A DNA stretch of 64,000 nt. Source: an uncultured Planktomarina sp. Its GTDB lineage: Bacteria; Pseudomonadota; Alphaproteobacteria; Rhodobacterales; Rhodobacteraceae. Under the pieces are notes generated by a model, which searched no databases, was not told the origin of the DNA, and was given only the letters and a program-made list of their open reading frames with translations. This document shows positions 29,682 through 38,742 of this stretch, in pieces. The DNA lies in contig CAJJBJ010000002.1 in NCBI GenBank assembly GCA_905182455.1, positions 310,001-374,000 on the forward strand, in the 5' to 3' direction. Positions within the stretch are counted from its first letter, which is position 1. Each line of letters opens with the position of its first letter. Position numbers and translations under genes: made by a program.

Positions 29682-30886
29682 ACGGCTTTCAAAGCCAAGA
29701 CCGCATTCATGCCGCCAAAGGCAAATGCATTGGATATCACGCCCGTGACCTTCGCGTCGCGGGCGGTATTTGGCACCACGTCCAAAGCACAGTCCGGATC
29801 GGCACTCTCATAGCCAAGCGTTGGCGCAATCACCCCGTCACGCAAGGCCATCACGCATGCCAAAAGTTCCACGGCACCTGTGGCCCCGATCAAATGCCCA
29901 TGCATCGATTTGGTAGAAGAGATCATTAGCTGATCCGCATGCCCGCCAAACACATCCACAATAGCCGCGCATTCTGTCTTGTCATTGGCCGCTGTACCAG
30001 TGCCATGGGCATTGATATAACCAATCTCGCTCATATCCATTCTGGCATCCCGCAAAGCCCCGCGCATAGCCCGCGCCGCGCCATCTTTATTCGGCATCAC
30101 GATGTCGGAGGCATCTGAAGTCATGGAAAAACCCACGATTTCTGCCAAAATCCCAGCACCGCGGGCTTTGGCGTCGACATAGGTCTCCAACACAAACACT
30201 CCCGCACCTTCACCCTGCACCATGCCAGAACGGTTGGCCGAAAACGGACGACATGCGGTTTTAGACATTACCCGCAGGCCTTCCCAGGCCTTAATCCCGC
30301 CGAAGGTCAGCATCGATTCTGATCCGCCCGCAATCATCGTCCGGGCCATACCGCTGCGCACCATTTGGAACGCCAGCCCTATCGCATGGTTGGAACTGGC
30401 ACAGGCAGTTGAAACCGTCAGTGAGGGGCCTTGAAGGTTGAACTCTATCGAGACATGGCTGGTGGCTGCATTGGTCATCAACTTTGGGACCACGAAGGGA
30501 TGTACCCGGTTTTTGCCCTCCTCATAGACTGAGCGGAAGTTATCATCCCAGGTGTTCATGCCACCGGCCGCCGTGCCCAACACCACGCCAGAGGTTTCGG
30601 CCAATTCGTCAGAATAAGTAAGCCCAGATTGTGCCACAGCTTCGCGCGCGGCGATCAGGGTGAATTGGGTAAAGCGATCGTAGAGTCCGAGTTTTTGGCG
30701 GTCAAAATGCGCCTCCGCGTCGAAACCATGCACCTGTCCACCGATCTTAATCGACAAACGCTCCACATCGCGAAAATCCAGCGCACCAATCCCTAACCGG
30801 CCCTCACGCATGGCTTCCAGAGTTTGCGGCACAGTTGCGCCCAAAGCGTTGATTGTGCCCGCGCCTGTGATCACCACCCGGTTCAT
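29678..30886 (-). CDS. Beta-ketoacyl-ACP synthase (FabF-like)
   Basis: This 402-residue condensing enzyme has the thiolase fold with the full Cys-His-His set: Cys in VSTACASSNHAIGLA, His in NAHGTGTAANDKTE, and His in STKSMHGHLIGATGAVE, plus the C-terminal NAFAFGGMNAVLAL. It extends acyl-ACP with malonyl-ACP. It follows a dedicated ACP gene by three bases and that follows lpxD, so I infer it acts on chains destined for lipid A or another special acyl product rather than being the main FabF, but bulk fatty acid synthesis is not excluded. Confidence 0.93.
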   Translation of the reverse strand: MNRVVITGAGTINALGATVPQTLEAMREGRLGIGALDFRDVERLSIKIGGQVHGFDAEAHFDRQKLGLYDRFTQFTLIAAREAVAQSGLTYSDELAETSGVVLGTAAGGMNTWDDNFRSVYEEGKNRVHPFVVPKLMTNAATSHVSIEFNLQGPSLTVSTACASSNHAIGLAFQMVRSGMARTMIAGGSESMLTFGGIKAWEGLRVMSKTACRPFSANRSGMVQGEGAGVFVLETYVDAKARGAGILAEIVGFSMTSDASDIVMPNKDGAARAMRGALRDARMDMSEIGYINAHGTGTAANDKTECAAIVDVFGGHADQLMISSTKSMHGHLIGATGAVELLACVMALRDGVIAPTLGYESADPDCALDVVPNTARDAKVTGVISNAFAFGGMNAVLALKAV

Positions 30887-30889
30887 GCT

Positions 30890-31147
30890 TTAAGTTTGCT
30901 CCGCAACCAAGTTTTCAACTGCCAAAACGATGGATGCTACCGAGGAGATATCAAAGTCGCTCTGCTCTGGCGCATTGGCGTTGAACGGCACTTCAATATC
31001 AAATTCTTCTTCAATGGCAAAAATGCTTTCAACCACCCCAAGACTGTCGATCCCAAGATCATCCAAAGTCGCTTCAAGCGTTACGTCTGTTACGTCGAGA
31101 AGGCCTTGGTCGGCAATAATTTGAACGACTTTATCTTTAACACTCAT
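30890..31147 (-). CDS. Acyl carrier protein paralog
   Basis: The 85-residue acidic protein carries the phosphopantetheine site in DDLGIDSLGVVESIFAIEEEFD; the Ser of DSL is the attachment residue. The tail (FDISSVASIVLAVENLV) differs from the housekeeping AcpP, which normally sits by fabG/fabF. Located between lpxD and a KAS gene, it probably supplies a particular acyl or hydroxyacyl chain, comparable in arrangement, though not in sequence, to the rhizobial AcpXL cluster. Confidence 0.92.
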   Translation of the reverse strand: MSVKDKVVQIIADQGLLDVTDVTLEATLDDLGIDSLGVVESIFAIEEEFDIEVPFNANAPEQSDFDISSVASIVLAVENLVAEQT

Positions 31148-31178
31148 GACTGACCCTCTTTTGGGGGATGTAGGGACT

Positions 31179-32267
31179 TTATTCAGATTTTGAAATAGTT
31201 TTTTTCAGCTGTGCTATATCTTTTAAAATTCGCGGTAAGCGACGTATGCTCTTGTAAATGTCCAGCTGTGTATCCATCTTCATCGCCGGATAGCCCAACA
31301 TCACCCGACCCGCTGGAATATTACTCAACACTTTTGTAGCACCACCGGTGATCACATTGTCGCCGATGAATAGATTGTCACTCACGCCAGTCTGCCCACC
31401 CAGTACCACATTGTCGCCAAGGGTCGAGGATCCAGCAATGCCCACCTGAGCACAAATAAGGCAATTTACGCCAATTTTCACATTGTGTCCCACCTGAGCC
31501 AGGTTGTCGAATTTACAGCCATCGCCCACAATCGTATCGCAGATCGTGCCACGGTCGATACAGCTGTTGGCCCCCAGATCCACATCGTCACCAATCCGTA
31601 CAGATCCAAGAGAATGAATGCGGGCATAGGCTTGCGGCGCGGCACCTTGGCTGTCTCCTAAAGTTTGCCGTACATTTTCCACAGCAGAGCGTTCCGGAGT
31701 CACAAAGGAAAACCCATAGGCGCCAATCACAGCGCCGGGATGCGCCACAAACCGCGCCCCAATCTGTACATCCGGGCCAATACGTACCCCATCCATCACA
31801 GTTGCGTCAGGGCCAATTGTACAGCCCTCTGCCACAGAGACATGCGTGCCAAGCCAAGCCCCCTCGCCCAAAACCACACCCGCACCGATGTAGCAAAACG
31901 CGCCGATCCGTGCGCCTGCACCGATCTTTGCGGTTGGTTCCACAACGGCCTGTGGATGTACGTCAGCTCCACCCCGGCGCCAGCGTTCGTCAAACCGTGA
32001 CGATAATGCAGCCATGGCAAAGCGTGGACGCTCAACCAAAATCGCAGCTTTTAAATTCAGAGTTTGCCAGTCGGTACCAACAGCCAACAGCGCAATTTTC
32101 GCGCGACCAAACTGAAGTTTTTCAACATACGCGAAAGAGGTTGCGATGGCCAAAAGCCCACCGCTGGCATCCTGTGGCTCGGATGCACCGGTAATGCGCA
32201 GATCAACATCGCCGACCGCTTGGCCATTCAATGCATCTGCCAGATCTTGTACGTTAAAAAACGTCAT
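31179..32267 (-). CDS. lpxD: UDP-3-O-acylglucosamine N-acyltransferase LpxD
   Basis: LpxD adds the second hydroxyacyl chain to UDP-glucosamine in lipid A synthesis. The 362-residue protein has the N-terminal uridine-binding domain, a left-handed beta-helix of hexapeptide repeats (VHPQAVVEPTAKIGAGARIG onward), the active-site region KFDNLAQVGHNVKIG with the catalytic His, and a helical tail. Two starts are possible (32282 and 32267), both with purine-rich sites; MTFFNVQDLADAL fits the family better. It lies away from the main lpx cluster, heading the ACP-KAS operon. Confidence 0.95.
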   Translation of the reverse strand: MTFFNVQDLADALNGQAVGDVDLRITGASEPQDASGGLLAIATSFAYVEKLQFGRAKIALLAVGTDWQTLNLKAAILVERPRFAMAALSSRFDERWRRGGADVHPQAVVEPTAKIGAGARIGAFCYIGAGVVLGEGAWLGTHVSVAEGCTIGPDATVMDGVRIGPDVQIGARFVAHPGAVIGAYGFSFVTPERSAVENVRQTLGDSQGAAPQAYARIHSLGSVRIGDDVDLGANSCIDRGTICDTIVGDGCKFDNLAQVGHNVKIGVNCLICAQVGIAGSSTLGDNVVLGGQTGVSDNLFIGDNVITGGATKVLSNIPAGRVMLGYPAMKMDTQLDIYKSIRRLPRILKDIAQLKKTISKSE

Positions 32268-32297
32268 AAAAGGTCGCCTCATAGCTTCCCTTACCTA

Positions 32298-33896
32298 TTA
32301 GCCTGTGATGTCGTCCAAAACCAGCCCTTCAAGTTGCAATGCGTCCCAAATTTTTGCATCGCGGCCATATACATCGCGCCGGAACTCAAGCCCGCCGCCG
32401 GGACGGGTCACAGCCGTCCGGTATATGATGTGAACAGGAATATGGTTTTTCAGGTCAATTTGAACTTCTTCACCATAATCCAACGCGTCTTTAAACTCAG
32501 CCTTTGGATCGGAGGATTGCACTGCCAAAAGCGCATACGCAAAGTCAAAAGGGTCCGCAAGGCGGATACAGCCATGGCTAAAGGCTCGCACTTCATGGCC
32601 AAATAGGTTTTTAGCCGGCGTATCATGCAGGTAAATGTTATTGCGATTAGGGAACATGAACTTCACCAAACCCAAAGCATTGGACGTCCCGGGCGGCTGG
32701 CGCATGCCATAGGGGAAGGTTTCCGCGTCAAAGCTGTTAAAATCCACCTCGGCCCTCTCAACAACATTGCCCAAATCATCACGCAATTCTAAAAACTCGA
32801 CCGACGTTGCATTTTCTTGCAACATCGGCAGGTATTCATTGATGATGATGGAACGTGGCACATACCAACTCGGGTTCACGATCATATGCTCCATCGTGTC
32901 GGAAAACTCAGGGCTACGTCGGTCTTCATCATGTGCACCGACAACTGAATTTGTTTGAAATGTCACCTTGCCAAAATCTACAATTTTGGCTGTGAAATCG
33001 GTTAGGTTCACCAAGATATGCCGGTCCCCAAGCTCTTGATTGAGCCACCGTTCCCGCTCCAGTGCCACGAGCACCTGAGACAGGCGCTGTGCTGCAGATC
33101 CGTTGATTTGATCCATCGTTAAAGTGCTGGCCACGCCGGTGACCTCAAGGCCATTGGCCACCTGAAACCTGCTCACTGCGTTTTCCAGTGGAGCATCATA
33201 CTGCACCGACGACGTCCGACGCAGATAGCCCATCAACACCAAACGGTTGCGCAAAGCCACCACATTTGCCCCTGATGCACCGGGCTTCAGTGTCGACGCG
33301 GCAACCGATTTACCCCAACCGCCAGCGGCCACAAGCCGTTCAAGTCGTTGTTTTTCTTTGATCAAACGGGCATATTCGACGCTTTGTGGTGGCAAAGATT
33401 TAAAAACAGAACCGGCATCCCCTTCGGCCAAAGCAGCAAGCAATTTAGACGGAGCGTGATAGACCACCTTGCGGACTATTTCTTTGTCCACTTCAGTAGG
33501 TACCAAGACCCCAGACTGCACAGCACGGGCGTAGCGCAAAAACTCTGTGGTCAACTCCACATCCAGCTGGCCTAAGTCGGCTAAGGTCTTTGCGTTACGG
33601 ATTTTGGTGATCAGCCGATCCACATTGAACTTGGCCACCGGCAGACCATGCAATCCAGCATCTGAAAAAGCCCCGATCAGCCCGGTTAGCCTAGCGCGCT
33701 CTTGCGCCGTATTGCCGGTCCAAAAGGGCTGGAACTCTCGCGCCTTATAAAAAGCCATAACCGCCTGATCCGCCGCGGATGTTTGCGCCACAGATTGTTT
33801 TAATCCAACAGTTTGCGCAGCCACAGGTTCCAATGCGACACCCGTCAGGAAAATGGCGGTAATCACGGTCAATGGGGTCAAACGGTGAAAATACAT
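32298..33896 (-). CDS. YcbB-type L,D-transpeptidase
   Basis: The enzyme forms 3-3 peptidoglycan crosslinks or attaches proteins to the wall in the periplasm. The 532-residue product has a signal peptide (LTPLTVITAIFLTGVALEPVAA), a large N-terminal domain, a peptidoglycan-binding segment (LKPGASGANVVALRNRLVLMGYL ... AVSRFQVANGLEVTGVA), and the YkuD catalytic domain with SHGCIRLADP holding the nucleophilic Cys. The ATG at 33896 is preferred to a TTG at 33923. It is divergent from the DUF882 gene and follows lpxD's orientation. Confidence 0.94.
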   Translation of the reverse strand: MYFHRLTPLTVITAIFLTGVALEPVAAQTVGLKQSVAQTSAADQAVMAFYKAREFQPFWTGNTAQERARLTGLIGAFSDAGLHGLPVAKFNVDRLITKIRNAKTLADLGQLDVELTTEFLRYARAVQSGVLVPTEVDKEIVRKVVYHAPSKLLAALAEGDAGSVFKSLPPQSVEYARLIKEKQRLERLVAAGGWGKSVAASTLKPGASGANVVALRNRLVLMGYLRRTSSVQYDAPLENAVSRFQVANGLEVTGVASTLTMDQINGSAAQRLSQVLVALERERWLNQELGDRHILVNLTDFTAKIVDFGKVTFQTNSVVGAHDEDRRSPEFSDTMEHMIVNPSWYVPRSIIINEYLPMLQENATSVEFLELRDDLGNVVERAEVDFNSFDAETFPYGMRQPPGTSNALGLVKFMFPNRNNIYLHDTPAKNLFGHEVRAFSHGCIRLADPFDFAYALLAVQSSDPKAEFKDALDYGEEVQIDLKNHIPVHIIYRTAVTRPGGGLEFRRDVYGRDAKIWDALQLEGLVLDDITG

Positions 33897-34189
33897 TTTT
33901 TCATAGAGCTCCAAGTCGTTCAATAGTTATAAAATGATCATTAACAGAGTAAAAGTCTAATCACTTTTGCGCAATTGCACTGCTGTTGTTTGAAATTGTA
34001 TCGCTTAAGTCGCACTCGTTGCGCGCAAATGCATGTGCGCGAAGCCGCCTAAGGCTCATTCACATAGCATTGCGTACATAATGAGCTTTGCGGATAAGTA
34101 AAAATATGCCATATAAACTACGCATCTGAGAAAAAGTGTCGTTTTATTTTATTTAATGGCGCGGTGCAGGAGTAGGAGTAGGATAAAGA

Positions 34190-34756
34190 ATGATCAACCA
34201 GAAATCTGGAATTTCAAGGCGGGAATTGCTGGGCGCCTTCGCAGCCACAGCTTTTGTTGCTGCTCCGGCTTACGCCAATGCAGCCGGCTTCCTACGTGGC
34301 GCTGGCAATATCCGTCGGATCAAAATGTACTCTACGCGAACGGATGAATCCTTGGACATGATCTATTGGATTGAAGGCCATTACATCAAAGACGCACTGG
34401 CTGAAGTTAATTGGTTCATGCGCGATTGGCGTCAAAACAAGGCGCGGGACATCGACACCCGAACTGTGGACATCATTGCAGCATCACAACAACTGCTCGA
34501 CACATCTTCCCCATTCCTTATGCTATCTGGTTACCGCACGCCTGCCACCAACAATTTACTGCGCGCCCGCTCGCGCAATGTGGCTAAGAATTCGCTGCAC
34601 ATGAGTGGACAAGCTGCTGATCTACGGATGCAAGGGAAATCGGTACGCCAAATCGCACGTGCAGCCTTCTCCTGTGCTGCGGGCGGCGTTGGGCGATACT
34701 CACGCTCAAACTTCGTACATTTGGATTGTGGCGAAAAACGCCTCTGGGGCAAATAA
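34190..34756 (+). CDS. DUF882 / M15-like Tat-exported murein peptidase homolog
   Basis: The 188-residue protein begins with a twin-arginine signal (GISRRELLGAFAATAFVAAPAYA). The mature domain has the M15-type zinc-site pattern: SGYRTPATNNLL, SLHMSGQAADLR (His and Asp ligands) and FVHLDCG (third His). Such proteins (MepK-like) cut the 3-3 crosslinks that L,D-transpeptidases make, and its gene diverges from such an enzyme, so the pair plausibly remodels peptidoglycan. The start is preceded by an unusually repeated purine site (GGAGTAGGAGTAGGA). Confidence 0.9.
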   Translation: MINQKSGISRRELLGAFAATAFVAAPAYANAAGFLRGAGNIRRIKMYSTRTDESLDMIYWIEGHYIKDALAEVNWFMRDWRQNKARDIDTRTVDIIAASQQLLDTSSPFLMLSGYRTPATNNLLRARSRNVAKNSLHMSGQAADLRMQGKSVRQIARAAFSCAAGGVGRYSRSNFVHLDCGEKRLWGK

Positions 34757-34989
34757 ATGTCATGACCCAGTGCAATCTTGTACAGAGGTTTCGCCAATAT
34801 TGGCGTGGCCTTAGGCTACTTCGGGCGGTCAAACGGAAAGTCACTAGAAAATCTGTCAAAATGGGTTGTAAGGCCTAACGGGCTTGATGTAAGAGACGTT
34901 AAGCAGCCCGGCTAAGGGGCTGACGCAAGGCAGAATATCTATGAAATTGGCAGAGGGTAATTTGAAAACCGCTGTTGATGGATAGAAAT

Positions 34990-35066
34990 GGTCCCGTAGC
35001 TCAGCTGGATAGAGTACTCGCCTCCGAAGCGAGGGGTCACAGGTTCAAATCCTGTCGGGACCACCA
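34990..35066 (+). tRNA. tRNA-Arg(CCG)
   Basis: The 77-nt sequence folds as a complete cloverleaf: acceptor GGTCCCG with CGGGACC, D arm GCTC/GAGT, anticodon stem CTCGC/GCGAG with loop CTCCGAA (anticodon CCG), T arm ACAGG/CCTGT with TTCAAAT, discriminator A and an encoded CCA. It reads CGG arginine codons. No repeat of its 3' end is seen further right, so it has not visibly served as an integration site here. Confidence 0.97.
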
Positions 35067-35855
35067 TTTTCTTACACTGAGCACAACATGAGATGTCACA
35101 ACTGCTGGCTTGAAAGGCCACTGTGCCCGTGGTGCGTGCAATTCGTAATAAAAATTTATGACACATAGGTATGGAACGTGAGCCAAAACCAACTCACAAA
35201 ACCGATCCGAGGGCGCCTAAAGACATTTGATTGCTAGCATGTGCTTAATACAGTGATGATGGCCTATTGAATACGGCATGACCGCCGTCAAAATTAATGA
35301 CATTTGTTCCTTGGCCAGAGTGTCAAAACCAAGCCTGTAAAGAGCATTTGGCAGTGATGATGGGCTCAAACGTCCAGCGCTGACAGCCTATCAAGAGGGA
35401 CCCGTTGCCCGAATATATGATACCCTGACCCAAAATCTGCCATTTTGAGACAGTGCCAACAGCTCATTGTCTTTCTTTCCGCAGACCGAGCACGCCTGGG
35501 TTTGCTCTCAGGGTGCATGCATTCGAAAATCTGCATCGGTGCGTCAAATGGGTTAATTGGCCAAGAGTGAGTTCAAAAAGTTCGACGACAAATTACCCCA
35601 GCTTCTCAGTACTTGAAACATACAGGCCAGAGATAAGGCTGAATTATCTACCGATATCGATCCAGTTTCTGGCGCCGCATTCCTTAAAGAGAAAATCACC
35701 AGTACGATGCGCTTGCAAAAGCAACGCCCAGATAAAACAGTTTATTCGGCTGGCGCTCCACCTTTTATGTACGCAAACGCCTGACCGTCCAAGCCCCTAC
35801 CCGCCTGCGACCTACGCCCTATATCGTGAGTGGGAAACTCGGGACAGCGCAGCAT
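35067..35855. other. 789-nt stretch between tRNA-Arg and Stealth gene without a recognisable gene
   Basis: No frame here resembles a known family. One open frame (35453-35878) has a composition unlike protein (many Ser, Pro, Arg, Cys) and overlaps the Stealth start, so I do not call it. The sequence CAGTGATGATGG occurs twice (35251-35262 and 35352-35363). The stretch could be decayed coding sequence, regulatory DNA or an RNA gene. Confidence 0.5.
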
Positions 35856-36875
35856 ATGACAAAGATGAACCTTCATGACCCAATTGATGCGGTTATCACT
35901 TGGGTGGATGGAAGCGCCCAAAGCCACCGTGACAAGCGCGCACTCTATATGGCGCAAGCCGCGCATGAACTACATGAGAATGCGGTAAATCCGCACCGCT
36001 GGCTTTGCAATGATGAGATACTATACTGCCTACACTCAATCGAGAATCATGCTCCTTGGATTAGAAAAATTTGGATTGTGGTCGATGAGATTACGCCGGA
36101 TCTTTCGAGATTAAGCCCATCTCTGCGCAACAAAATTTCTTTTAGCTATCATCCGGAAATTTTCGAGGGCCTTGAAGCAGTGTTGCCCACTTTCAACTCC
36201 TTGGCCATCGAAACCCTGCTGTGGCGGATTAAGGGGCTTTCAGAGCGATTTATCTATTTCAACGATGACGTGTTTCTCACTGCTACCTTAGAACCCAGCG
36301 ATATGTTTGAGGGTAACCAACCGGTGTTACGCGGCAAATGGGTGGATTACAGCGCCTTAGAGCATGATCCAAAACGCCGAAGCGATCCGGCGATGTTCAA
36401 CCATTACATGCAGATCAATGCAGCTGAGATATTGGGGTTTCCCTCCTCACGCCTGTTTGCAGCCGCCCATGTCGCGCATCCATTTTTGCGCTCAGTCATG
36501 GCTGATTTATGGGCCAAATATCCCGATGCATTTCATGTCAACAGCGCTCATAGGTTTCGCGATTTGAGCCAGTTTTTACCACAGGCTTTGCACAATCATG
36601 CCTGTATTTCAGGTGCGCACGCCAGTTTTCAAACCCAAGTGGATCACCTGCACATTTATAGCGGTCAGGGCAATGATGGCGGCGACAATGAGGTATTGGA
36701 GCGGTTGCAAAGGGTCACAGTCAGCAATGAGATCAAAATGCTGTGCATAAATGACCTGCCGCAACTTGAAGCTGTGGTGCCAAACATGCGAGCCATTCTA
36801 AAGAAGGTTGTGGGAGGAATGTCGTCGGCTGCCCCCCGGACCAGCCTAAGGAATAAGTTGCATCAAAACAGTTGA
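35856..36875 (+). CDS. Stealth-family sugar-phosphate transferase
   Basis: Stealth proteins transfer hexose-1-phosphate from nucleotide sugars in capsule or surface polysaccharide synthesis and resemble the human GlcNAc-1-phosphotransferase. The 339-residue protein shows conserved region 1 (IDAVITWVDGSA), region 2 (CNDEILYCLHSIENHAPWIRKIWIVVDE; RFIYFNDDVFL), and the region-3-like HVAHPFLRSVM. The last Asp usual after the CR1 WVDGS is Ala here. The ATG at 35856 is tentative; ATG 35865 or GTG 35826 are alternatives. No other capsule gene is adjacent; its end overlaps the convergent deacetylase gene by 30 bases. Confidence 0.85.
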   Translation: MTKMNLHDPIDAVITWVDGSAQSHRDKRALYMAQAAHELHENAVNPHRWLCNDEILYCLHSIENHAPWIRKIWIVVDEITPDLSRLSPSLRNKISFSYHPEIFEGLEAVLPTFNSLAIETLLWRIKGLSERFIYFNDDVFLTATLEPSDMFEGNQPVLRGKWVDYSALEHDPKRRSDPAMFNHYMQINAAEILGFPSSRLFAAAHVAHPFLRSVMADLWAKYPDAFHVNSAHRFRDLSQFLPQALHNHACISGAHASFQTQVDHLHIYSGQGNDGGDNEVLERLQRVTVSNEIKMLCINDLPQLEAVVPNMRAILKKVVGGMSSAAPRTSLRNKLHQNS

Positions 36876-38015
36876 AAGCGGGGCAATTGAAATTTGCGCG
36901 CTGCGCGAATGTCGCAGCCAAAATTGAAGGATATCAAGCGTATCATCACGGAGTTCCAACGCAATAATGGCCTGCCCTGTATAGGTGGCACTCTGCCCTG
37001 CAGCATCAAGCTGTTCGAAAATATCTGCGACTCGGATGGTCTCTTGATCGATGTAAACAGAGACTTGCCCCGCCGCCAATCCAGTATCCTGCAAAGAAGT
37101 GACAGTATCAGCCGTTTGTCCGACATAGCCAAGTTGATTGGTAATCAATTCGGCGATCAATACGCGAAGGCTACGCAGACTTTGCTCAGGCTCAGAGTCT
37201 CCCGCATCCCAAAACCCTAAAGAGTCTGATAGAACCGCGATCTGATCGGTCAAAGACACCTGGCCCATGCCTTGGGTGGGCTGATTAGTATGGGTTAAAA
37301 CCTCATAGTCTTTCGATCGGTAGCCCTGCATTCTAATCTTTGCATTTTGCGACTGGCTGTCGATGGCCACGCTCACGGGAAAGCCTAAATTCAACACGGC
37401 ATCGAGATCCAGCTGGGGTTCGTCCCGCTCAACCAAAACAATCGCAATCAAGGCCTGATCCGCCGGTGCGCTGAATTGCGTGGTGAATTTCAGTCGAGGC
37501 TGCCCGGACAGTTTTGGCAAAATTATGCTTGGCAGGCCCGCTGGCGCCTGAGGCGCAGAAGGCGCAGTATCGCCAATCGATCCAACAGATGGTATCGGCA
37601 TACGGTCCACAGGCGCCAGATCAATGATGTTGCGCGGCGCAATGGACGGCCGTTGGGGAGAAAATTCATCTGATGGCCGTCGATCTGTCGTATCAAAATC
37701 TTGCCCAAATGACTCGCTCAGTTCGGTTGGTTGAGGTCGCAGAGCCGATTGCGTGACGGACCCATCCACCGTGGCGAGCAGCACCGGCGTTTGCACTTCA
37801 AGCGTTTGCGCAATGACATCCGGGCGGCGTTCTAACTCAAACTTGGGCATTGGCGCAGGTGGAGACACAACTGGTGTCTCTGACACCGGTGTGATGACAA
37901 CATCCGACGCCAACCCCCGAATTCCGGGGATTTCGTTCAAAATTGAGAGCACTATAAGCCCGCTGACACCTAAAACAGCGCCCCAAATCAGTCCATTGAA
38001 GAATGATAGCCGCAT
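36846..38015 (-). CDS. Divergent polysaccharide deacetylase (YibQ-like)
   Basis: The 389-residue protein has an N-terminal membrane anchor (LIWGAVLGVSGLIVLSIL), a Pro/Ser-rich linker of about 160 residues, and a C-terminal domain of the divergent polysaccharide deacetylase (YibQ) family, seen in IAIVLVERDEPQLDLDAVLNLGFPVSVAID and SKDYEVLTHTNQPTQGMG. In related proteins the metal-binding residues are partly lost and activity is unproven. It diverges from trpG, a neighbour relation I recall from other Rhodobacteraceae. Confidence 0.8.
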   Translation of the reverse strand: MRLSFFNGLIWGAVLGVSGLIVLSILNEIPGIRGLASDVVITPVSETPVVSPPAPMPKFELERRPDVIAQTLEVQTPVLLATVDGSVTQSALRPQPTELSESFGQDFDTTDRRPSDEFSPQRPSIAPRNIIDLAPVDRMPIPSVGSIGDTAPSAPQAPAGLPSIILPKLSGQPRLKFTTQFSAPADQALIAIVLVERDEPQLDLDAVLNLGFPVSVAIDSQSQNAKIRMQGYRSKDYEVLTHTNQPTQGMGQVSLTDQIAVLSDSLGFWDAGDSEPEQSLRSLRVLIAELITNQLGYVGQTADTVTSLQDTGLAAGQVSVYIDQETIRVADIFEQLDAAGQSATYTGQAIIALELRDDTLDILQFWLRHSRSAQISIAPLSTVLMQLIP

Positions 38016-38160
38016 CTATTGCCTTTCAAACGTCAAAATCGCCCTGTTACTCTTGACGATAACATGGTTCCCTGAACATCTATACCGCGACCATCGACCG
38101 AAATGCGAGACTCATTGTCTCGTCAAGAGCCTACAGATGCTAAAAAGTAAAGGACGGCCC

Positions 38161-38742
38161 ATGTTATTGCTGATCGATAATTATGACAGCTTCACCTATA
38201 ATCTGGTGCACTACCTTGGAGAGCTGGGGGCTGATGTCTTGGTCAAACGCAATGACGCTTTAGATGTGCAAGAGGCGATGAGCCTTGGGGCCTCGGCGAT
38301 TCTTCTGTCGCCTGGCCCTTGTGACCCCTCACGGGCGGGCATTTGTCTGGATCTGACCCAAGCCGCAGCTGAAACGCGCACGCCTCTTTTGGGCGTCTGT
38401 TTGGGCCATCAGACTATAGGTCAGGCCTTTGGCGGCAAAGTTGTGCGCTGTCATGAGATTGTACATGGCAAGATGGGCACGATGCATCACACGAATACCG
38501 GTCTTTTTGCCGATATTGCGAATCCTTTTGAGGCGACCCGCTATCATTCCTTGGTGGTGGATCGTAACTCGCTGCCCGAATGCCTTGAGGTGACAGCGGC
38601 TTTGGACGATGGTACCATAATGGGTCTGCAACACAAAACCCTACCGATTCATGGGGTACAGTTTCATCCTGAAAGCATTGCTTCAGAACATGGTCATCAC
38701 CTGATCAAAAACTTTCTTGATATGGCAAAGGACGCCGCATGA
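38161..38742 (+). CDS. trpG: Anthranilate synthase glutamine amidotransferase TrpG
   Basis: TrpG hydrolyses glutamine to feed ammonia to TrpE for anthranilate. The 193-residue protein begins [20 protein letters not shown], has the oxyanion loop [13 protein letters not shown], nucleophile Cys in [17 protein letters not shown] and the His/Glu pair in [12 protein letters not shown]. The start at 38161 has AAAGGA nine bases upstream; the longer frame is not coding. No trpE lies upstream in this window. Confidence 0.96.
   Translation: MLLLIDNYDSFTYNLVHYLGELGADVLVKRNDALDVQEAMSLGASAILLSPGPCDPSRAGICLDLTQAAAETRTPLLGVCLGHQTIGQAFGGKVVRCHEIVHGKMGTMHHTNTGLFADIANPFEATRYHSLVVDRNSLPECLEVTAALDDGTIMGLQHKTLPIHGVQFHPESIASEHGHHLIKNFLDMAKDAA

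Noticed and set aside
35251-35363. 12-bp direct repeat CAGTGATGATGG as possible attachment or insertion scars
   Set aside because: Too short, not part of the tRNA, and encloses only 89 bases with no mobile gene.
35453-35878. 141-codon open frame between tRNA-Arg and the Stealth gene
   Set aside because: Unlikely composition, no ribosome site, no family match, and it overlaps the start of the Stealth gene.
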